From Chloroflexota bacterium (GTDB lineage: Bacteria; Chloroflexota; Dehalococcoidia; UBA2979): 38,000 nt of DNA. The position numbers were made by a program, and so were the translations under genes. The stretch's first letter is position 1. The number at the start of each line of letters is the position of its first letter. Location: the NCBI GenBank assembly GCA_947470025.1, contig CANIRU010000010.1:1-38000 (forward strand), read 5' to 3'. Under the pieces are notes generated by a model. It did no database searches, was not told the origin of the DNA, and saw only the letters and a program-made list of their open reading frames with translations. Positions 1 to 10,236 of this stretch are shown piece by piece.

Positions 1-252
1 AGTGGTCAGCACCTCGCCCGTGTGATGACGAAGCGCATCCGCGACCGCTTCGGTCAGCGATGGAACCTCGTGCGATGTGGGCTCGGGAGTCGCGGACACT
101 GGCTTTCGAGGACGACGAGGCATACGCACCATTTCCGCGAGCGCCGGCTGATCTCCCATTCTCTGGATGCCCCGCACGAAACCGGCAACGGGCGATGCCC
201 GCACCGTTGCAGCGCCGTGCACGATGTTCGCTACCGCCGCCGCGGCGTCCAC
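1..252 (-). CDS. Partial hypothetical protein running off the left edge
   Basis: Reverse-strand frame open from a GTG at 252 to base 1 (…VDAAAAVANIVHGAATVRASPVAGFVRGIQRMGDQPALAEMVRMPRRPRKPV…EAVADALRHHTGEVLTT); not in the ORF track because no stop lies in the window. Start uncertain. Confidence 0.4.
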   Translation of the reverse strand, partial: MDAAAAVANIVHGAATVRASPVAGFVRGIQRMGDQPALAEMVRMPRRPRKPVSATPEPTSHEVPSLTEAVADALRHHTGEVLTT

Positions 253-313
253 ACGAAGCGGGGCGGAGCCCCTCAGAAACGATGCAATTCAAGTCCCGGT
301 CGGCCGTCCCTCA

Positions 314-496
314 CTATCGCGGCAGGTCGACGGCGAGGAAGTCGTGCCAGTCACCACACGGCTCGCAGTAGAAGCGGCGCACCGTGATCCCTGCGAGCTC
401 CGTGTCTCTCTCCACGTGATCGTCCTCACGGTGTCCACAGTGCTGGCAGACCAGCGTCACCGGAGTCTCGTCTTCGCCTGGTGCATCGGTCGTCAT
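314..496 (-). CDS. Small zinc-ribbon-like protein (two CxxC motifs)
   Basis: 60 aa ORF with CQHCGH…FYCEPCGDWHDF; paired Cys motifs. Confidence 0.55.
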   Translation of the reverse strand: MTTDAPGEDETPVTLVCQHCGHREDDHVERDTELAGITVRRFYCEPCGDWHDFLAVDLPR

Positions 497-555
497 GGCT
501 GCCTCCCGTCATCGGTGCGGGGATCGAGGTTCACTGCGCGCGCCACGCCGCGAGC

Positions 556-1596
556 CTACCGACGCCACGCGACGACGCCTCCGAGCGGATCGAGGGCGGT
601 CGCGGCTCGTGCGACGAGGACATCGACGCGCTGATCCAGTGCCTGCCGCAGCAGCGCCTCACCGTCTTCCTCGATCAGGCAGGTCGGGTCGAAGGCCACC
701 GTGCCTGCTCCCCGGTTCTCGAGGAGTCGGAAGACGGGGCCAAGCTGCGAGACGTACTCGCGCTCGCCGAGCAGTCGACTGATCTCCGCGATCTGGCGGG
801 TCGTCGCCACCGACTGCATGCGCGGCCAGATATGCTCGACCACGTCCTCCTCGGTCGCATCCTGCTCGATGCGTCCCATGAAGGAACTCTTCTCCCGCAC
901 GGCGGCGGGCAACTTCGAGCGCACGAGAACCGCGATCTCCTCCGCGCCCACGATCGCCACCTGCCTCGCGTTCACGGCCCCGACGGCGTCGGCGATCGCC
1001 GACGCGACATCCTCGGCGTACCGCTCGAGGATCACCTGGTGCGCGCGCTGCCGGCCCGCGGTGCGCCACGCGGCGCGTGCGGAGATGCGCGTCGCCCCCC
1101 AGGTGTGCTCGTCCAGCCCGTCCAGCTCGCGGACGCCGGCATACCCGACATCGACGAGCCGGAGGTGCTCGGTGTCCACCATGGCGATCAGGCCCTCTTG
1201 AGCACCCTGCACCATCTCCGCGAACGGAAGGAGCCGCGGGCGGTCGCCGACGTGCACCATCGTGTCCGTCGGCACGACGGACTGCTGGGCAAACCACAGC
1301 CCCCGGCCATGCGACGCGAAGAACACCACGCTGCGCGCGCCGTGGTCCACTTCTGTCGCCAGGTACGTCGAGATCCGCGCCGCATCCGCGACGAGCGAGG
1401 CGTGTTCCTCGCTGCGTGCCGGTCGCGTCGCGAGGGCCTCGCGCAACTGCTTCTCGATCACCGTGGGCGCTTCGTGGCGACCGCGACCGCTGACACGCCA
1501 GTCCGCGTAGACGCTGACGACCGGGATCGTCGAGGGTTCGAGTCTGACGAGCCCGAGCGGGATCGTCAGGCCGTGACTCGCCGTTGCCTGGTTCAT
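556..1596 (-). CDS. baeRF / Vms1-Ankzf1-like (eRF1-fold) family protein
   Basis: ORF 556..1641, likely start MNQATASHGL at 1596; eRF1-like layout (SVYADWR…, FFASHGRGLW…, VDTEHLRLVDV…, QVAIVGAEEIAVLVRSKLP…). Confidence 0.55.
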   Translation of the reverse strand: MNQATASHGLTIPLGLVRLEPSTIPVVSVYADWRVSGRGRHEAPTVIEKQLREALATRPARSEEHASLVADAARISTYLATEVDHGARSVVFFASHGRGLWFAQQSVVPTDTMVHVGDRPRLLPFAEMVQGAQEGLIAMVDTEHLRLVDVGYAGVRELDGLDEHTWGATRISARAAWRTAGRQRAHQVILERYAEDVASAIADAVGAVNARQVAIVGAEEIAVLVRSKLPAAVREKSSFMGRIEQDATEEDVVEHIWPRMQSVATTRQIAEISRLLGEREYVSQLGPVFRLLENRGAGTVAFDPTCLIEEDGEALLRQALDQRVDVLVARAATALDPLGGVVAWRR

Positions 1597-1923
1597 CGCC
1601 GTCTCCTTCGTCACTGCGGAGGTCGGACGCCCTCGACCCACCCGCCGGTACGCACGCTGGCTCGCCCGTGATCTCGATCTACTTTGGGCCCGCGGGCGGC
1701 TTTAACCGCGCACCGATCTCGAGTGCAGGGAAGCTCAAATCGTCCGCACCGTATCGAGCACCGTCCGAGCCGCATGCTGCCGAACTACCCGGAAGGTGCG
1801 GGACGTTTGTCCCGAAGCGTGGCTGCACGGGTGTAGTCAGGCCGAATGTCACCCCGCCGGCGGAGGTATCGCGCAGCTGCAACCCGGGCGTGGCGCGCCG
1901 AGTGCCGACTCGATGGCCCGCGC

Positions 1924-3213
1924 TCAGGCACGCAGCCGGACGCCGTACAGTTCGAAGGCCTCGCGCGCCAGGCGTTCTCGGAAGGCCGGCGCGGCGATAT
2001 CGAGGAGCCGCTGGGCACGCTCGCGGATCGACCGCCCGTGCAACGCGGCGATGCCGTGCTCGGTCACGACGTAGTGCACATCGCCGCGCGTGGTCACGAC
2101 CCCCGCGCCCCGTGCGAGGTGCGAGACGATCCGCGAGACCTCGCCCTCCGGCGTCGCGACGGTCGAGGTGAGCGCGATGATCGGCCGACCGCCTTCGGCG
2201 CGCGCGGCGCCGCGGATGAAATCGAGCTGCCCGCCGATGCCGCTGTAGAAGCGACCGCCGATCGAATCGGCGCAGACCTGCCCGGTGAGGTCGACCTCGA
2301 TCGCCGAATTCACCGCGACCATCTTCTCCTGCTGCGAGATGAGCACGGGATCGTTCGTGTAGTCCGAGGGATGCATCGCGACCGTCGGGTTGTCGCGCAC
2401 GAAGTCGTAGACGCGCTGGCTTCCCATCACGAACGAGCTGACGATCTGCCCCGGATGCACGCGCTTACGCCCGCCCGTCACCACGCCCGCCTCCACGAGG
2501 TCGACGACGCCGTCCGAGAACATCTCCGTGTGGATCCCGAGGTCGCGGTGGTCGCGCAGCTGCGCGAGCAGCCCATCCACCGTCCCGCCGATGCCCATCT
2601 GGAGCGTCGAGCCATCATCGACCAGTGACGCCACGTGCCGTCCGATCGCGACGTGACGCTCGTCGAGGTGCGCCCGGGCGACCTCGAGGATCGGACGGTC
2701 CGACCGGATCGCAAAGTCAATCTCATCCGAGTGCACCAGCGAGTCACCGAGCGTCCGCGGCATCTGCTCGTTGACCTCCGCAATGACCGTCCGCGCATGA
2801 CGGACCGCGGACTGCGCGACGTCCACCGAGACGCCGAGCGAGCAGTAGCCGGACGAGTCGGGGGGCGAGACCTGGATCAGCGCCACGTCCAGCGCCAATC
2901 CGCCGTCCGCGAAGAGCCGCGGGATATCGGAGAGGAAGACCGGCGTGTAGTCCGCGCGCCCTTCGGCCACCGCCAACCGCACGTTCGCGCCGATGAACAA
3001 GGCGTTATGCCGGATATGCCCCTCAAGGTCCGGGGCAACGTGAGGGGCGGGGCCTTCAAGGTGCATGGATACGGTCTGGACGTCCCGCAACCCCCTCGCG
3101 CGCTCCTTGAGCGCGTGCAGCAGCGGCGTGGGCGTGGCAGCCCCGCCATGGATGTACACGCGCTGTCCGTCTGTGACGGCGCGCATTGCCTCGACGGCGG
3201 TCGTCAACTGCAT
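1924..3213 (-). CDS. Acetyl-CoA hydrolase/transferase family (4-hydroxybutyrate CoA-transferase-like)
   Basis: 429 aa; [15 protein letters not shown]…[17 protein letters not shown]…[13 protein letters not shown]…[12 protein letters not shown]…[12 protein letters not shown]. Confidence 0.88.
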   Translation of the reverse strand: MQLTTAVEAMRAVTDGQRVYIHGGAATPTPLLHALKERARGLRDVQTVSMHLEGPAPHVAPDLEGHIRHNALFIGANVRLAVAEGRADYTPVFLSDIPRLFADGGLALDVALIQVSPPDSSGYCSLGVSVDVAQSAVRHARTVIAEVNEQMPRTLGDSLVHSDEIDFAIRSDRPILEVARAHLDERHVAIGRHVASLVDDGSTLQMGIGGTVDGLLAQLRDHRDLGIHTEMFSDGVVDLVEAGVVTGGRKRVHPGQIVSSFVMGSQRVYDFVRDNPTVAMHPSDYTNDPVLISQQEKMVAVNSAIEVDLTGQVCADSIGGRFYSGIGGQLDFIRGAARAEGGRPIIALTSTVATPEGEVSRIVSHLARGAGVVTTRGDVHYVVTEHGIAALHGRSIRERAQRLLDIAAPAFRERLAREAFELYGVRLRA

Positions 3214-3439
3214 CGTGTCCTCCGCCCGATCCTCGACCCACGCAATCGTGCGACGAACCGCGCCGGCGCGCGAGGGAATACAGCGCCTGCTGGATCATCC
3301 ATCGAACCGTCATCGCTGCCCCCGGACGAAGGTCCGGACGCCGGATGACGTTCGTCTCCGACTGGGGCCGTCACGCGATGCCAGACTTGCTGCGCAAGCG
3401 ACCATGCGGGCATCACGCCCACCGCCGAGGAGGTCACAC

Positions 3440-3583
3440 GTGGCGCACATTGATGGGACTCGGCACACCGGCAAGATGGCGCTGCTCACGGGAGCAAGGT
3501 CGGGCATCGGCCGGGCCACCGCGCTCTGGCTGGCAGCATTCGGCCTTTCGCTCGTGCTGGCGCAGCGCGCCCCGTCCCGCTAG
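3440..3583 (+). pseudogene. Truncated short-chain dehydrogenase N-terminus (47 aa)
   Basis: GTG start with AGGAGG ribosome-binding site just upstream (gccgaggaggtcacacGTG); encodes [47 protein letters not shown] with the SDR TGxxxGIG motif, then stops. Confidence 0.55.
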
Positions 3584-3653
3584 CGTTGGTCGCGGTGCGC
3601 CGGGAAGTCTGGTCGGCAATCGATTCGTCGATCGCCGATTCAGGAGTGCCCCC

Positions 3654-4952
3654 ATGCCCGCGGACGTACCCAGCAGGATCCTCGGCCACGGCTCGTGGGC
3701 CGAGGCGCGGCGCATCGCCGCCATTCTTCGCCAGGAAACCGTCAGCGGCGCGCTCGTACTCGTCGCGACACTCTGCGCGCTGATCTGGGCGAACTCCCCG
3801 TTTGCGAGCTCCTACCACGCGCTGCGCGAGGTCCACTTCGGCCCCGCGGCGCTCCACCTCGACCTCAGCCTCGGAGCGTGGGCGGCGGACGGGCTGCTCG
3901 CGATCTTCTTCTTCGTCGTGGGCCTCGAACTGAAGCGCGAGTTCGTCGCCGGAGACCTGCGATCACCGCGACGGGCGGCGCTGCCCGTGCTTGCCGCCGT
4001 CGGAGGCATGGCGGTGCCGGCGATGCTGTTCGTGACGATGAACCTCGGAACGACCGACGGCGCGTTGCGCGGCTGGGCCATCCCGACGGCGACGGATATC
4101 GCGTTCGCGCTCGCTGTCCTGGCGATCGTCGGCACGCACCTGTCCATCGGGCTGCGGACCTTCCTCCTCACGCTCGCCGTCGTGGATGATCTCCTCGCGG
4201 TCGTGATCATCGGCGTCGTGTACACGTCCGACCTGAACTTCGCTGCGCTGATCGCGGCAACCGTTCCGCTGGCGATCTTCACCGTCGCGGCGCAGCGCCA
4301 AATGCGGGCGTGGTGGCTGCTCCTTCCACTGGCCGCGCTCACGTGGTTCTTCGTGCATGCCTCGGGCGTGCACGCCACGATCGCGGGCGTCCTGCTCGGG
4401 TTCGCCGTCCCGGTGGCGCACCGCGCCACTTCGATGACCACCGAGGACGAGGTGGGACTGGCGGAGCACTTCGAGCATCGGTTCCGCCCGATCTCCGCAG
4501 CCTTCGCCGTCCCCGTGTTCGCCTTCCTCGCCGCCGGCGTGACGGTCGGTGGTCTCGACGGATTCGTGGACGCGCTGACCGATCGAGTCGCCATGGGGAT
4601 CGTCGTCGGGCTGGTGGCCGGCAAGACGTTCGGCATCTTCTGCACGACCTACCTCGTCACGCGCTTCACGCGCGCCGAGCTCGATGTGAGTCTGCGGTGG
4701 CTCGATGTCCTGGGCGTCGCCGTGCTCGCGGGGATCGGGTTCACGGTTTCGCTGCTGATCGGCGAGCTGGCGTTCGGCGCGACGAGCACGCGCGAAGCGC
4801 ACGTGAAGATCGGCGTGCTGACTGGCTCAGTGCTCGCCGCGGTGATCGGCGCAGTCATCCTCAGCGCGCGCAACCGCGCATACCGCCGGATCGAGGAAGC
4901 TGAGGCGCTCGACACCGACCATGACGGGCTGCCGGACGCCCACGAGTCCTGA
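3654..4952 (+). CDS. nhaA: Na+/H+ antiporter NhaA
   Basis: ATG at 3654 within ORF 3186..4952; NhaA signature [39 protein letters not shown]…[14 protein letters not shown]…[16 protein letters not shown]. Confidence 0.96.
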   Translation: MPADVPSRILGHGSWAEARRIAAILRQETVSGALVLVATLCALIWANSPFASSYHALREVHFGPAALHLDLSLGAWAADGLLAIFFFVVGLELKREFVAGDLRSPRRAALPVLAAVGGMAVPAMLFVTMNLGTTDGALRGWAIPTATDIAFALAVLAIVGTHLSIGLRTFLLTLAVVDDLLAVVIIGVVYTSDLNFAALIAATVPLAIFTVAAQRQMRAWWLLLPLAALTWFFVHASGVHATIAGVLLGFAVPVAHRATSMTTEDEVGLAEHFEHRFRPISAAFAVPVFAFLAAGVTVGGLDGFVDALTDRVAMGIVVGLVAGKTFGIFCTTYLVTRFTRAELDVSLRWLDVLGVAVLAGIGFTVSLLIGELAFGATSTREAHVKIGVLTGSVLAAVIGAVILSARNRAYRRIEEAEALDTDHDGLPDAHES

Positions 4953-4973
4953 CGAGGCGGTCGCCGTCTCCTG

Positions 4974-5822
4974 CTAGACGGGCCGGCGAGCAAAGACGGA
5001 CGCGCTGACCAGACCGCTGTCTGAGGGCGCATACTCCGCGGCGACATCCTCGAAGCCTGCCGCGCGAATCGCGGCCACGTAGTCGTCTACGAGCATTGCG
5101 CCGGCGACGCACCCGGCCCACTGCTCGAGGCTTGCACGCGTCGCCTCGCTCGGCTCCGCCGTCCAGACCATGTCAGAAACGCGCAGGCGACCGCCGGACG
5201 CGAGGACGCGATAGGCCTCCGCGAACACGCGCGGCTTGTCGGTCGAGAGGTTGATGACGCAGTTCGACATGACGAGGTCGAATGAGGCATCCGAGAACGG
5301 GAGGTCCTCGATCTCGCCGAGGCGGAAGCGCACGTTGGATGCGCCGACCTTCGCGGCGTTGTGACGCGCCAGGTCGATCATCTCCGGCGTCATGTCGAGG
5401 CCCCAGACAGCGCCGGTCTCGCCGACCTGCTGCGCGGCGAGGAAGCAGTCGATGCCACCACCCGAGCCAAGATCGAGCACGCGCTCGCCCGCGGTGAGTT
5501 CGGCGATCGCGAGCGGGTTGCCGCAGCCCGCGGATGCGCCGACCACACTCTCCGGCAGCCCGGCGAGGTCGTTCGCCGCGTCGTAGTTGGCGCTGCCGTA
5601 GTGCAGCTCACCGCCACTCTTCGCGAGCACGGCGCGGTCGAGCGCCTCAACGAACTCGATCGGCTGCGACTCCGTCGGGGTCGCGGGCGGGCAGCACGCA
5701 GCGGTCGAGGGTGCGACGCCCGCGCTCTCCAGCACCGCGCGGGCACGCGCGGCGTAGCGGTCGACCACGGCGCGGCGCACCGCGGCGACGTCCGGCTGGC
5801 TCGTGAGATCCGAGGCGGTCAT
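4974..5822 (-). CDS. arsM: Arsenite methyltransferase (ArsM)
   Basis: ORF 4974..5885, likely start MTASDLT at 5822; YGSANYD…[31 protein letters not shown]…[24 protein letters not shown]…GCVAGAM. Confidence 0.92.
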   Translation of the reverse strand: MTASDLTSQPDVAAVRRAVVDRYAARARAVLESAGVAPSTAACCPPATPTESQPIEFVEALDRAVLAKSGGELHYGSANYDAANDLAGLPESVVGASAGCGNPLAIAELTAGERVLDLGSGGGIDCFLAAQQVGETGAVWGLDMTPEMIDLARHNAAKVGASNVRFRLGEIEDLPFSDASFDLVMSNCVINLSTDKPRVFAEAYRVLASGGRLRVSDMVWTAEPSEATRASLEQWAGCVAGAMLVDDYVAAIRAAGFEDVAAEYAPSDSGLVSASVFARRPV

Positions 5823-5921
5823 CGGTCGCTCCTTCGTTACGCGATCTATCTGCGCGCAACGGTACCCCGCGCCCTGAGGCCACACATCGCGAGCCGGTTA
5901 ACGATCGCCGAGGCTGGCACA

Positions 5922-5943
5922 ACACGATCTTCACACGATCGGA
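5922..5943 (+). promoter_or_regulatory. Pair of 11-bp-spaced direct repeats (ACACGATCttcACACGATCgga) in the arsM/acyltransferase divergent spacer
   Basis: ACACGATC at 5922-5929 and 5933-5940; another ACGATC at 5979-5984, exactly 44 bp from the second copy's ACGATC. Confidence 0.4.
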
Positions 5944-6009
5944 TCGGAGTGATGACACTCGTCGATCACCACTTCATCACGATCAGACGAACAGCAGCGA
6001 GGAGCACGC

Positions 6010-6660
6010 ATGACGACCACTGAACGCGAGACCAACTCCCACGCTCCATCCCCCCTCGGCGAGACACCCGTCAGTCACCCGACAGCGCGCGTCAAGGACT
6101 CGATGCTCGGCGCGTGGACGAGGATCGGCGAGGCGACGTCCATCATGGAATCGAGCATCGGCGATTACACGTACCTCGTGGACCACTGCCAGGTCATCTA
6201 CAGCGAAGTCGGCAAATTCTGCTCGATCGCGAGCCACGTGCGCATCAACCCCGGCAACCACCCGATGTGGCGGCCGACGCAGCACCACATGACCTATCGC
6301 CGTGTCGCGTACGGCTTCGACGAGCACGACGACATCGAGTTCTTCGACTGGCGCCGCGAGGCGCGCGTGGTGGTGGGGCACGACGTCTGGATGGGCCACG
6401 GCGCAATCGTGCTGCCGGGCGTGACGATCGGCACCGGCGCGATCATCGCCGCGGGCGCGGTCGTCTCGCACGATGTGGCACCATACACAATCGTCGGCGG
6501 CGTGGCGGCGAAGCCGATCCGCCAGCGCTTTCCTCGCGAGATCGCTGACGCGTTGCTGCGCATCGCCTGGTGGGACTGGGACCGCGCGACGCTCGAGGCG
6601 CGCTTCGACGATCTGTCGATGGACATCGAGGCGTTCTGCGAGCGGTACGACCGTGCGTGA
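6010..6660 (+). CDS. Hexapeptide-repeat acyltransferase of the phosphonate-associated family
   Basis: Left-handed beta-helix repeats; SSIGDYTYLVDHCQVIYSEVGKFCSIASHVRINPGNHPMWRPTQHHMTYR resembles phosphonate-cluster hexapeptide transferases; next to the phn cluster. Confidence 0.85.
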   Translation: MTTTERETNSHAPSPLGETPVSHPTARVKDSMLGAWTRIGEATSIMESSIGDYTYLVDHCQVIYSEVGKFCSIASHVRINPGNHPMWRPTQHHMTYRRVAYGFDEHDDIEFFDWRREARVVVGHDVWMGHGAIVLPGVTIGTGAIIAAGAVVSHDVAPYTIVGGVAAKPIRQRFPREIADALLRIAWWDWDRATLEARFDDLSMDIEAFCERYDRA

Positions 6661-7462
6661 CCTCCCGGTGCGCATTGCCACCGTGAACACGTGGAAGGGC
6701 GACGGCCCGTACGAGGCGCGTCTGGCGACGCTCTGCGACCAGTTGCACGCACTCGATGCTGACGTGATCGCGCTGCAGGAGGCGCTCGTCGCCGTCGACG
6801 GCTCCCTGTCGACGCCTGCGTGTCTCGCTCGCGAGCTCGGGATGACGATGGCGACGTACGCGCATCGCCGCAAGTGCCGTGATGTCGAGGGACGCGAGGT
6901 GGACTCCTGGAGCGGGCTCGCGCTGCTCAGTCGCTGGCCAGTCGTCGAGGTCGTCAGCCACGCTCTGCCATCGGACGACGAGGATGGCGAGCGAGGCGTG
7001 CTGCTCGCGGCGATCGAGAGCCCGGCCGGCGTCGTGCGCATCGGCAACACGCACCTCACCCACCTCCGCGCGCGGTCCGCGCTCCGGCAGGCCCAGCTCG
7101 GCGCGGTGCTGAGCGATCCATTCTTCGCGCGGCCGGCCAGGGCACGCCTCGTTTGTGGGGACATGAACGCCACGCCGGGGACTCCGGAGATCGGCTGGCT
7201 GCTTGGCCGTCCGCAGGAGTGGCACGTCCTCGACGCCTACGAGGCCGCAGACGGGCCGGAGATGCGCGCGACGCTCAGTGACCGGAATTGCCACGTCAAG
7301 CCCGGCACCGGTGAGCGCGTGCTGGACTACATCTTCTCGCTGGCCGACTCGGCGCACGACCACCCGTACCTTGTGGATGCGCGCGTGGTCCTCGACCGGC
7401 CGTCGGACAGCGGCGTCTTCCCCAGCGATCACTTCGGCGTAACGGTGAGCCTCGCCGTTTAG
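6653..7462 (+). CDS. Endonuclease/exonuclease/phosphatase (EEP) family protein
   Basis: GTG start at 6653 overlaps the acyltransferase stop; VRIATVNTWKGDG…VIALQEA…GNTHLTHL…LVCGDMNATPGTPEIG…LDYIFS…FPSDHFGVTVSL are EEP motifs. Confidence 0.85.
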   Translation: MRDLPVRIATVNTWKGDGPYEARLATLCDQLHALDADVIALQEALVAVDGSLSTPACLARELGMTMATYAHRRKCRDVEGREVDSWSGLALLSRWPVVEVVSHALPSDDEDGERGVLLAAIESPAGVVRIGNTHLTHLRARSALRQAQLGAVLSDPFFARPARARLVCGDMNATPGTPEIGWLLGRPQEWHVLDAYEAADGPEMRATLSDRNCHVKPGTGERVLDYIFSLADSAHDHPYLVDARVVLDRPSDSGVFPSDHFGVTVSLAV

Positions 7463-7474
7463 ACGTTGACGGGG

Positions 7475-8233
7475 CTAGACCTCGAAGCAGCGGCCCGAGG
7501 CCGCCGCCTGGACGTCACCCCCGAACGAGGTCGCCGCCTCGGACACCGCGAGCGCGCGGTCAGCGGTGTACCAGAAGTGCGACAGCACGAGGCGTTCCAC
7601 CCCCGCCTTCGCGGCCACCGCGGCGGCGTCGACAGCAGAGAGGTGCGTCGCGGGGTCGTGATGCCTCGGCGCGCCGCCGGCGAGGGTCGCCTCGGCGAGC
7701 AGGGTGTGTGCCCCCTCGGCGAGCGCGCCAATCTCCTCGCATGGCACGGTGTCCGAGGTGTACGCGAGGACGCGATCGCCGTCCTCGACGCGCATGCCGA
7801 ACGAGCGGATGCCGTGTCGCACTTCATGCGGGCGCGCGGTGAGCGTACCGAGGGCGAGCGGGACGCCGGGCTCGTACTCATGTAACGCGAGCGCGCCCTC
7901 CCAGAACGGAGTCGTGCTCGACAGCGCGCTCGCGAGGCGATCGAGGTGCGCGATGCCGCCGGGAGGCAAGTAGACATCGATCGGCCTCGCGTCCGCGACG
8001 CCGTAGGTGCGGCCGTAGCGGAGCGCGACCAGGTCGAGGTAGTGGTCGGGGTGCAGGTGGCTCACGACGATCGCGCGCAAGTCCTCCAGCGCGACGTGGC
8101 GCTGGAGCGGCCCGAGCGTGCCCGAGCCGCAGTCCAGCATCACGTGCGTATCCCCGGAAGACACGAGGTATCCGCTGCACGCTTCGCCCGGTCCGGGCTG
8201 CGACGCGCAGGAGCCGAGGATCGTCAACCTCAT
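7475..8233 (-). CDS. phnP: MBL-fold hydrolase, candidate PhnP (cyclic phosphate phosphodiesterase)
   Basis: MRLTILGSCASQPGPGEACSGYLV…LDCGSGT…VSHLHPDHYLDL metal motif; RNase Z/PhnP-type, nine bases downstream of phnM. PhnP identity rests partly on context. Confidence 0.7.
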   Translation of the reverse strand: MRLTILGSCASQPGPGEACSGYLVSSGDTHVMLDCGSGTLGPLQRHVALEDLRAIVVSHLHPDHYLDLVALRYGRTYGVADARPIDVYLPPGGIAHLDRLASALSSTTPFWEGALALHEYEPGVPLALGTLTARPHEVRHGIRSFGMRVEDGDRVLAYTSDTVPCEEIGALAEGAHTLLAEATLAGGAPRHHDPATHLSAVDAAAVAAKAGVERLVLSHFWYTADRALAVSEAATSFGGDVQAAASGRCFEV

Positions 8234-8242
8234 CGCGCGAGC

Positions 8243-9457
8243 CTATCTAGTGGAGAGCGCCATCGTGCGCTCCTGCATCCGCTGCGCACGCCCGTCCGAG
8301 TAGACGACCGCGCCGCGGTACAGCGCGTCGTGCACCAGCGGTCGTCCCTGCTCGAGGTCGACGAGTACAAGGTCGCCCGACAGGCCCACCTCGACCCGCC
8401 CGCGGTCGGCGAGACCGAACGCCGCGGCGGGGTTCGCCGTGACCTTCGCCACCGCCTCCGGCAGCGTGCAGATGCCGAGCTCCACCAGCTTCGCCGCCGC
8501 GACCAGCATCGAGGGCGTGTGGTAGTCGGCACAGATGATGTCCGCGAGGCCCTCGCGCACCAGCTCGGTGGCGTCGGAGTTCCCGCTCGTGGAGCCGCCG
8601 CGCACGATGTTCGGCGCACCGACGGTGATCCACTCACCAATCTCACGCGCGCGGCGGGCGGCTTCCATCACGACGGGGAACTCCGCGATCGTGCAGCCCA
8701 GCTCGTGCATCGCGTCCACCTTCTCGGCAGAGTCGTCATCGTGCGAGGCGAGCACGAACGGCTGCGCGTGGTACTCGGAGCCCACGCGACCGAGGACGTC
8801 CATGACGGCCGTCCGGTCCTGCCGCGCCGCGATGCGCTTCTGGATGTCGGCATCCGCGTCGTACCCCGGGTCGCTGCCGTGGTACGCGGTCATCGTCTTC
8901 TTGAACTCGTCGAGGTTGCGGTATTGACCCTGCCCCGGCGTGTGGTCGTTGAGCGACATCGCCTGCACCGGCGACAGGCGAAGGGAGTCGAAGATCGCGT
9001 CGAGCGCGTCCGGCGTCCACACGTCGCAGCGGTGCAGCACCTGGTGATCCATCGAGGCGACCGAGCGGCTCTCACGGACGAGCTGCGAACGCAGGGCTGC
9101 CTCGTCCAGGGTGCGGCCGGAGCGCGGCATGTCCGCGAACGTCAGCGCGTGGAACGAGGTGGTAACGCCACCCATCAGGCAGCGGCGCTCGTAGTTCCGC
9201 ATCGCGAACAGGCCGTCGAAGTTCACGCGCGGCCGCGGGTTGATCTCGACCTCGAGGCCGTCGCAGTGGGTGTCGATCAGGCCGGGGAGCACGTGCAGCC
9301 GGTGGTCGGCGTCGATCACCTCGTCCGCATCGGACCACGACACCTCGCGGCACGGGCCGACCTCGACGATCTTCCCGTCGCGGATCAGCACGGCGCCGTC
9401 CTCGAGGACCGCGTCGGGCAGGACGATGTTCGCGTGGACGATGGACACACTGCTCAT
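8243..9457 (-). CDS. phnM: PhnM, alpha-D-ribose 1-methylphosphonate 5-triphosphate diphosphatase
   Basis: 404 aa amidohydrolase: VLPGLIDTHCDGLEVEINPRPRV…MSLNDHTPGQGQYRN…SGDLVLVDL; ATGA overlap with phnL. Confidence 0.93.
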   Translation of the reverse strand: MSSVSIVHANIVLPDAVLEDGAVLIRDGKIVEVGPCREVSWSDADEVIDADHRLHVLPGLIDTHCDGLEVEINPRPRVNFDGLFAMRNYERRCLMGGVTTSFHALTFADMPRSGRTLDEAALRSQLVRESRSVASMDHQVLHRCDVWTPDALDAIFDSLRLSPVQAMSLNDHTPGQGQYRNLDEFKKTMTAYHGSDPGYDADADIQKRIAARQDRTAVMDVLGRVGSEYHAQPFVLASHDDDSAEKVDAMHELGCTIAEFPVVMEAARRAREIGEWITVGAPNIVRGGSTSGNSDATELVREGLADIICADYHTPSMLVAAAKLVELGICTLPEAVAKVTANPAAAFGLADRGRVEVGLSGDLVLVDLEQGRPLVHDALYRGAVVYSDGRAQRMQERTMALSTR

Positions 9458-10227
9458 CGGGAGACCTCCATCAGTTCGTCGGTCAGGCTGTCATCGGCGA
9501 TGCCGAGGTCCTCGTCGGGGGCGACCTCGCGGGCGATACCGTCGGCGAGCACCAGCACGCGGTCGGCGAGACGGCGGATCAACTCGCGGTCATGGAAGAT
9601 CGCGATCACCGCCGTACCGCCCGCCTGCGCCTCGCGCAGCAGGTCGATCACGCGATCACGGTTCTCGACGTCCAGCGCCGAGGTCGGCTCGTCCAGGAGC
9701 AGCAGCCGCGGCGGGTCCACGAACGCCTTCGCGACGTTGACGCGCTGCTGCTCACCGCCCGAGAAGAGCGCGGGGTACGAGGTCTGAAGCGACGGCCCCA
9801 TGCCAAGCCGCGTGAGCATCGCCGATGCGCGCTCGCGGGCGACCTCAAGGTCCACGCCGCGCCGCGTCAGCACGGAGGCGACGACATCGACGGCGGGGAC
9901 GCGCGGCGGCGCCTTCAAGAACTGCGAGACGTAGGTGATCTCGGTACGCCGGAGCGCGACCACCTCGCGCTCTGGCACCGAGAACAGATCCACAGCCTCG
10001 CCGGCGCGGGTGATGTACCGCGCCGTCCCCGCCGTGGCGAGGTACGTGCGGTTGAGGCATTTGAGGAGCGACGACTTACCAGCGCCGGACGGCCCGGCGA
10101 TCGCGAGGAACTCGCCCGGTGCGAGGTCGAACGAGACATCACGGAGCGGATGCACCTCCGCGCCGTGCAGGATGTGGAGGGTGATCGTCTTGGTGAGGCC
10201 GGAGACGGACAGCATGGGTTCGGCCAA
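9454..10227 (-). CDS. phnL: C-P lyase ABC protein PhnL
   Basis: Walker A GPSGAGKSS, signature FSGGEQQRVNVAKAF, Walker B LLLLDEPTSALD; position between phnK and phnM. Confidence 0.92.
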   Translation of the reverse strand: MAEPMLSVSGLTKTITLHILHGAEVHPLRDVSFDLAPGEFLAIAGPSGAGKSSLLKCLNRTYLATAGTARYITRAGEAVDLFSVPEREVVALRRTEITYVSQFLKAPPRVPAVDVVASVLTRRGVDLEVARERASAMLTRLGMGPSLQTSYPALFSGGEQQRVNVAKAFVDPPRLLLLDEPTSALDVENRDRVIDLLREAQAGGTAVIAIFHDRELIRRLADRVLVLADGIAREVAPDEDLGIADDSLTDELMEVSR

Positions 10228-10236
10228 GCTCGGCTC

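Noticed and set aside
481-1671. 396-aa plus-strand ORF
   Set aside because: Opposite the baeRF-like gene; Arg/His-rich with no recognisable motif.
7946-9787. 613-aa plus-strand ORF
   Set aside because: Antisense to phnM/phnL; Arg/His/Asp/Val-rich composition typical of mirror frames in GC-rich coding DNA, no recognisable domain.
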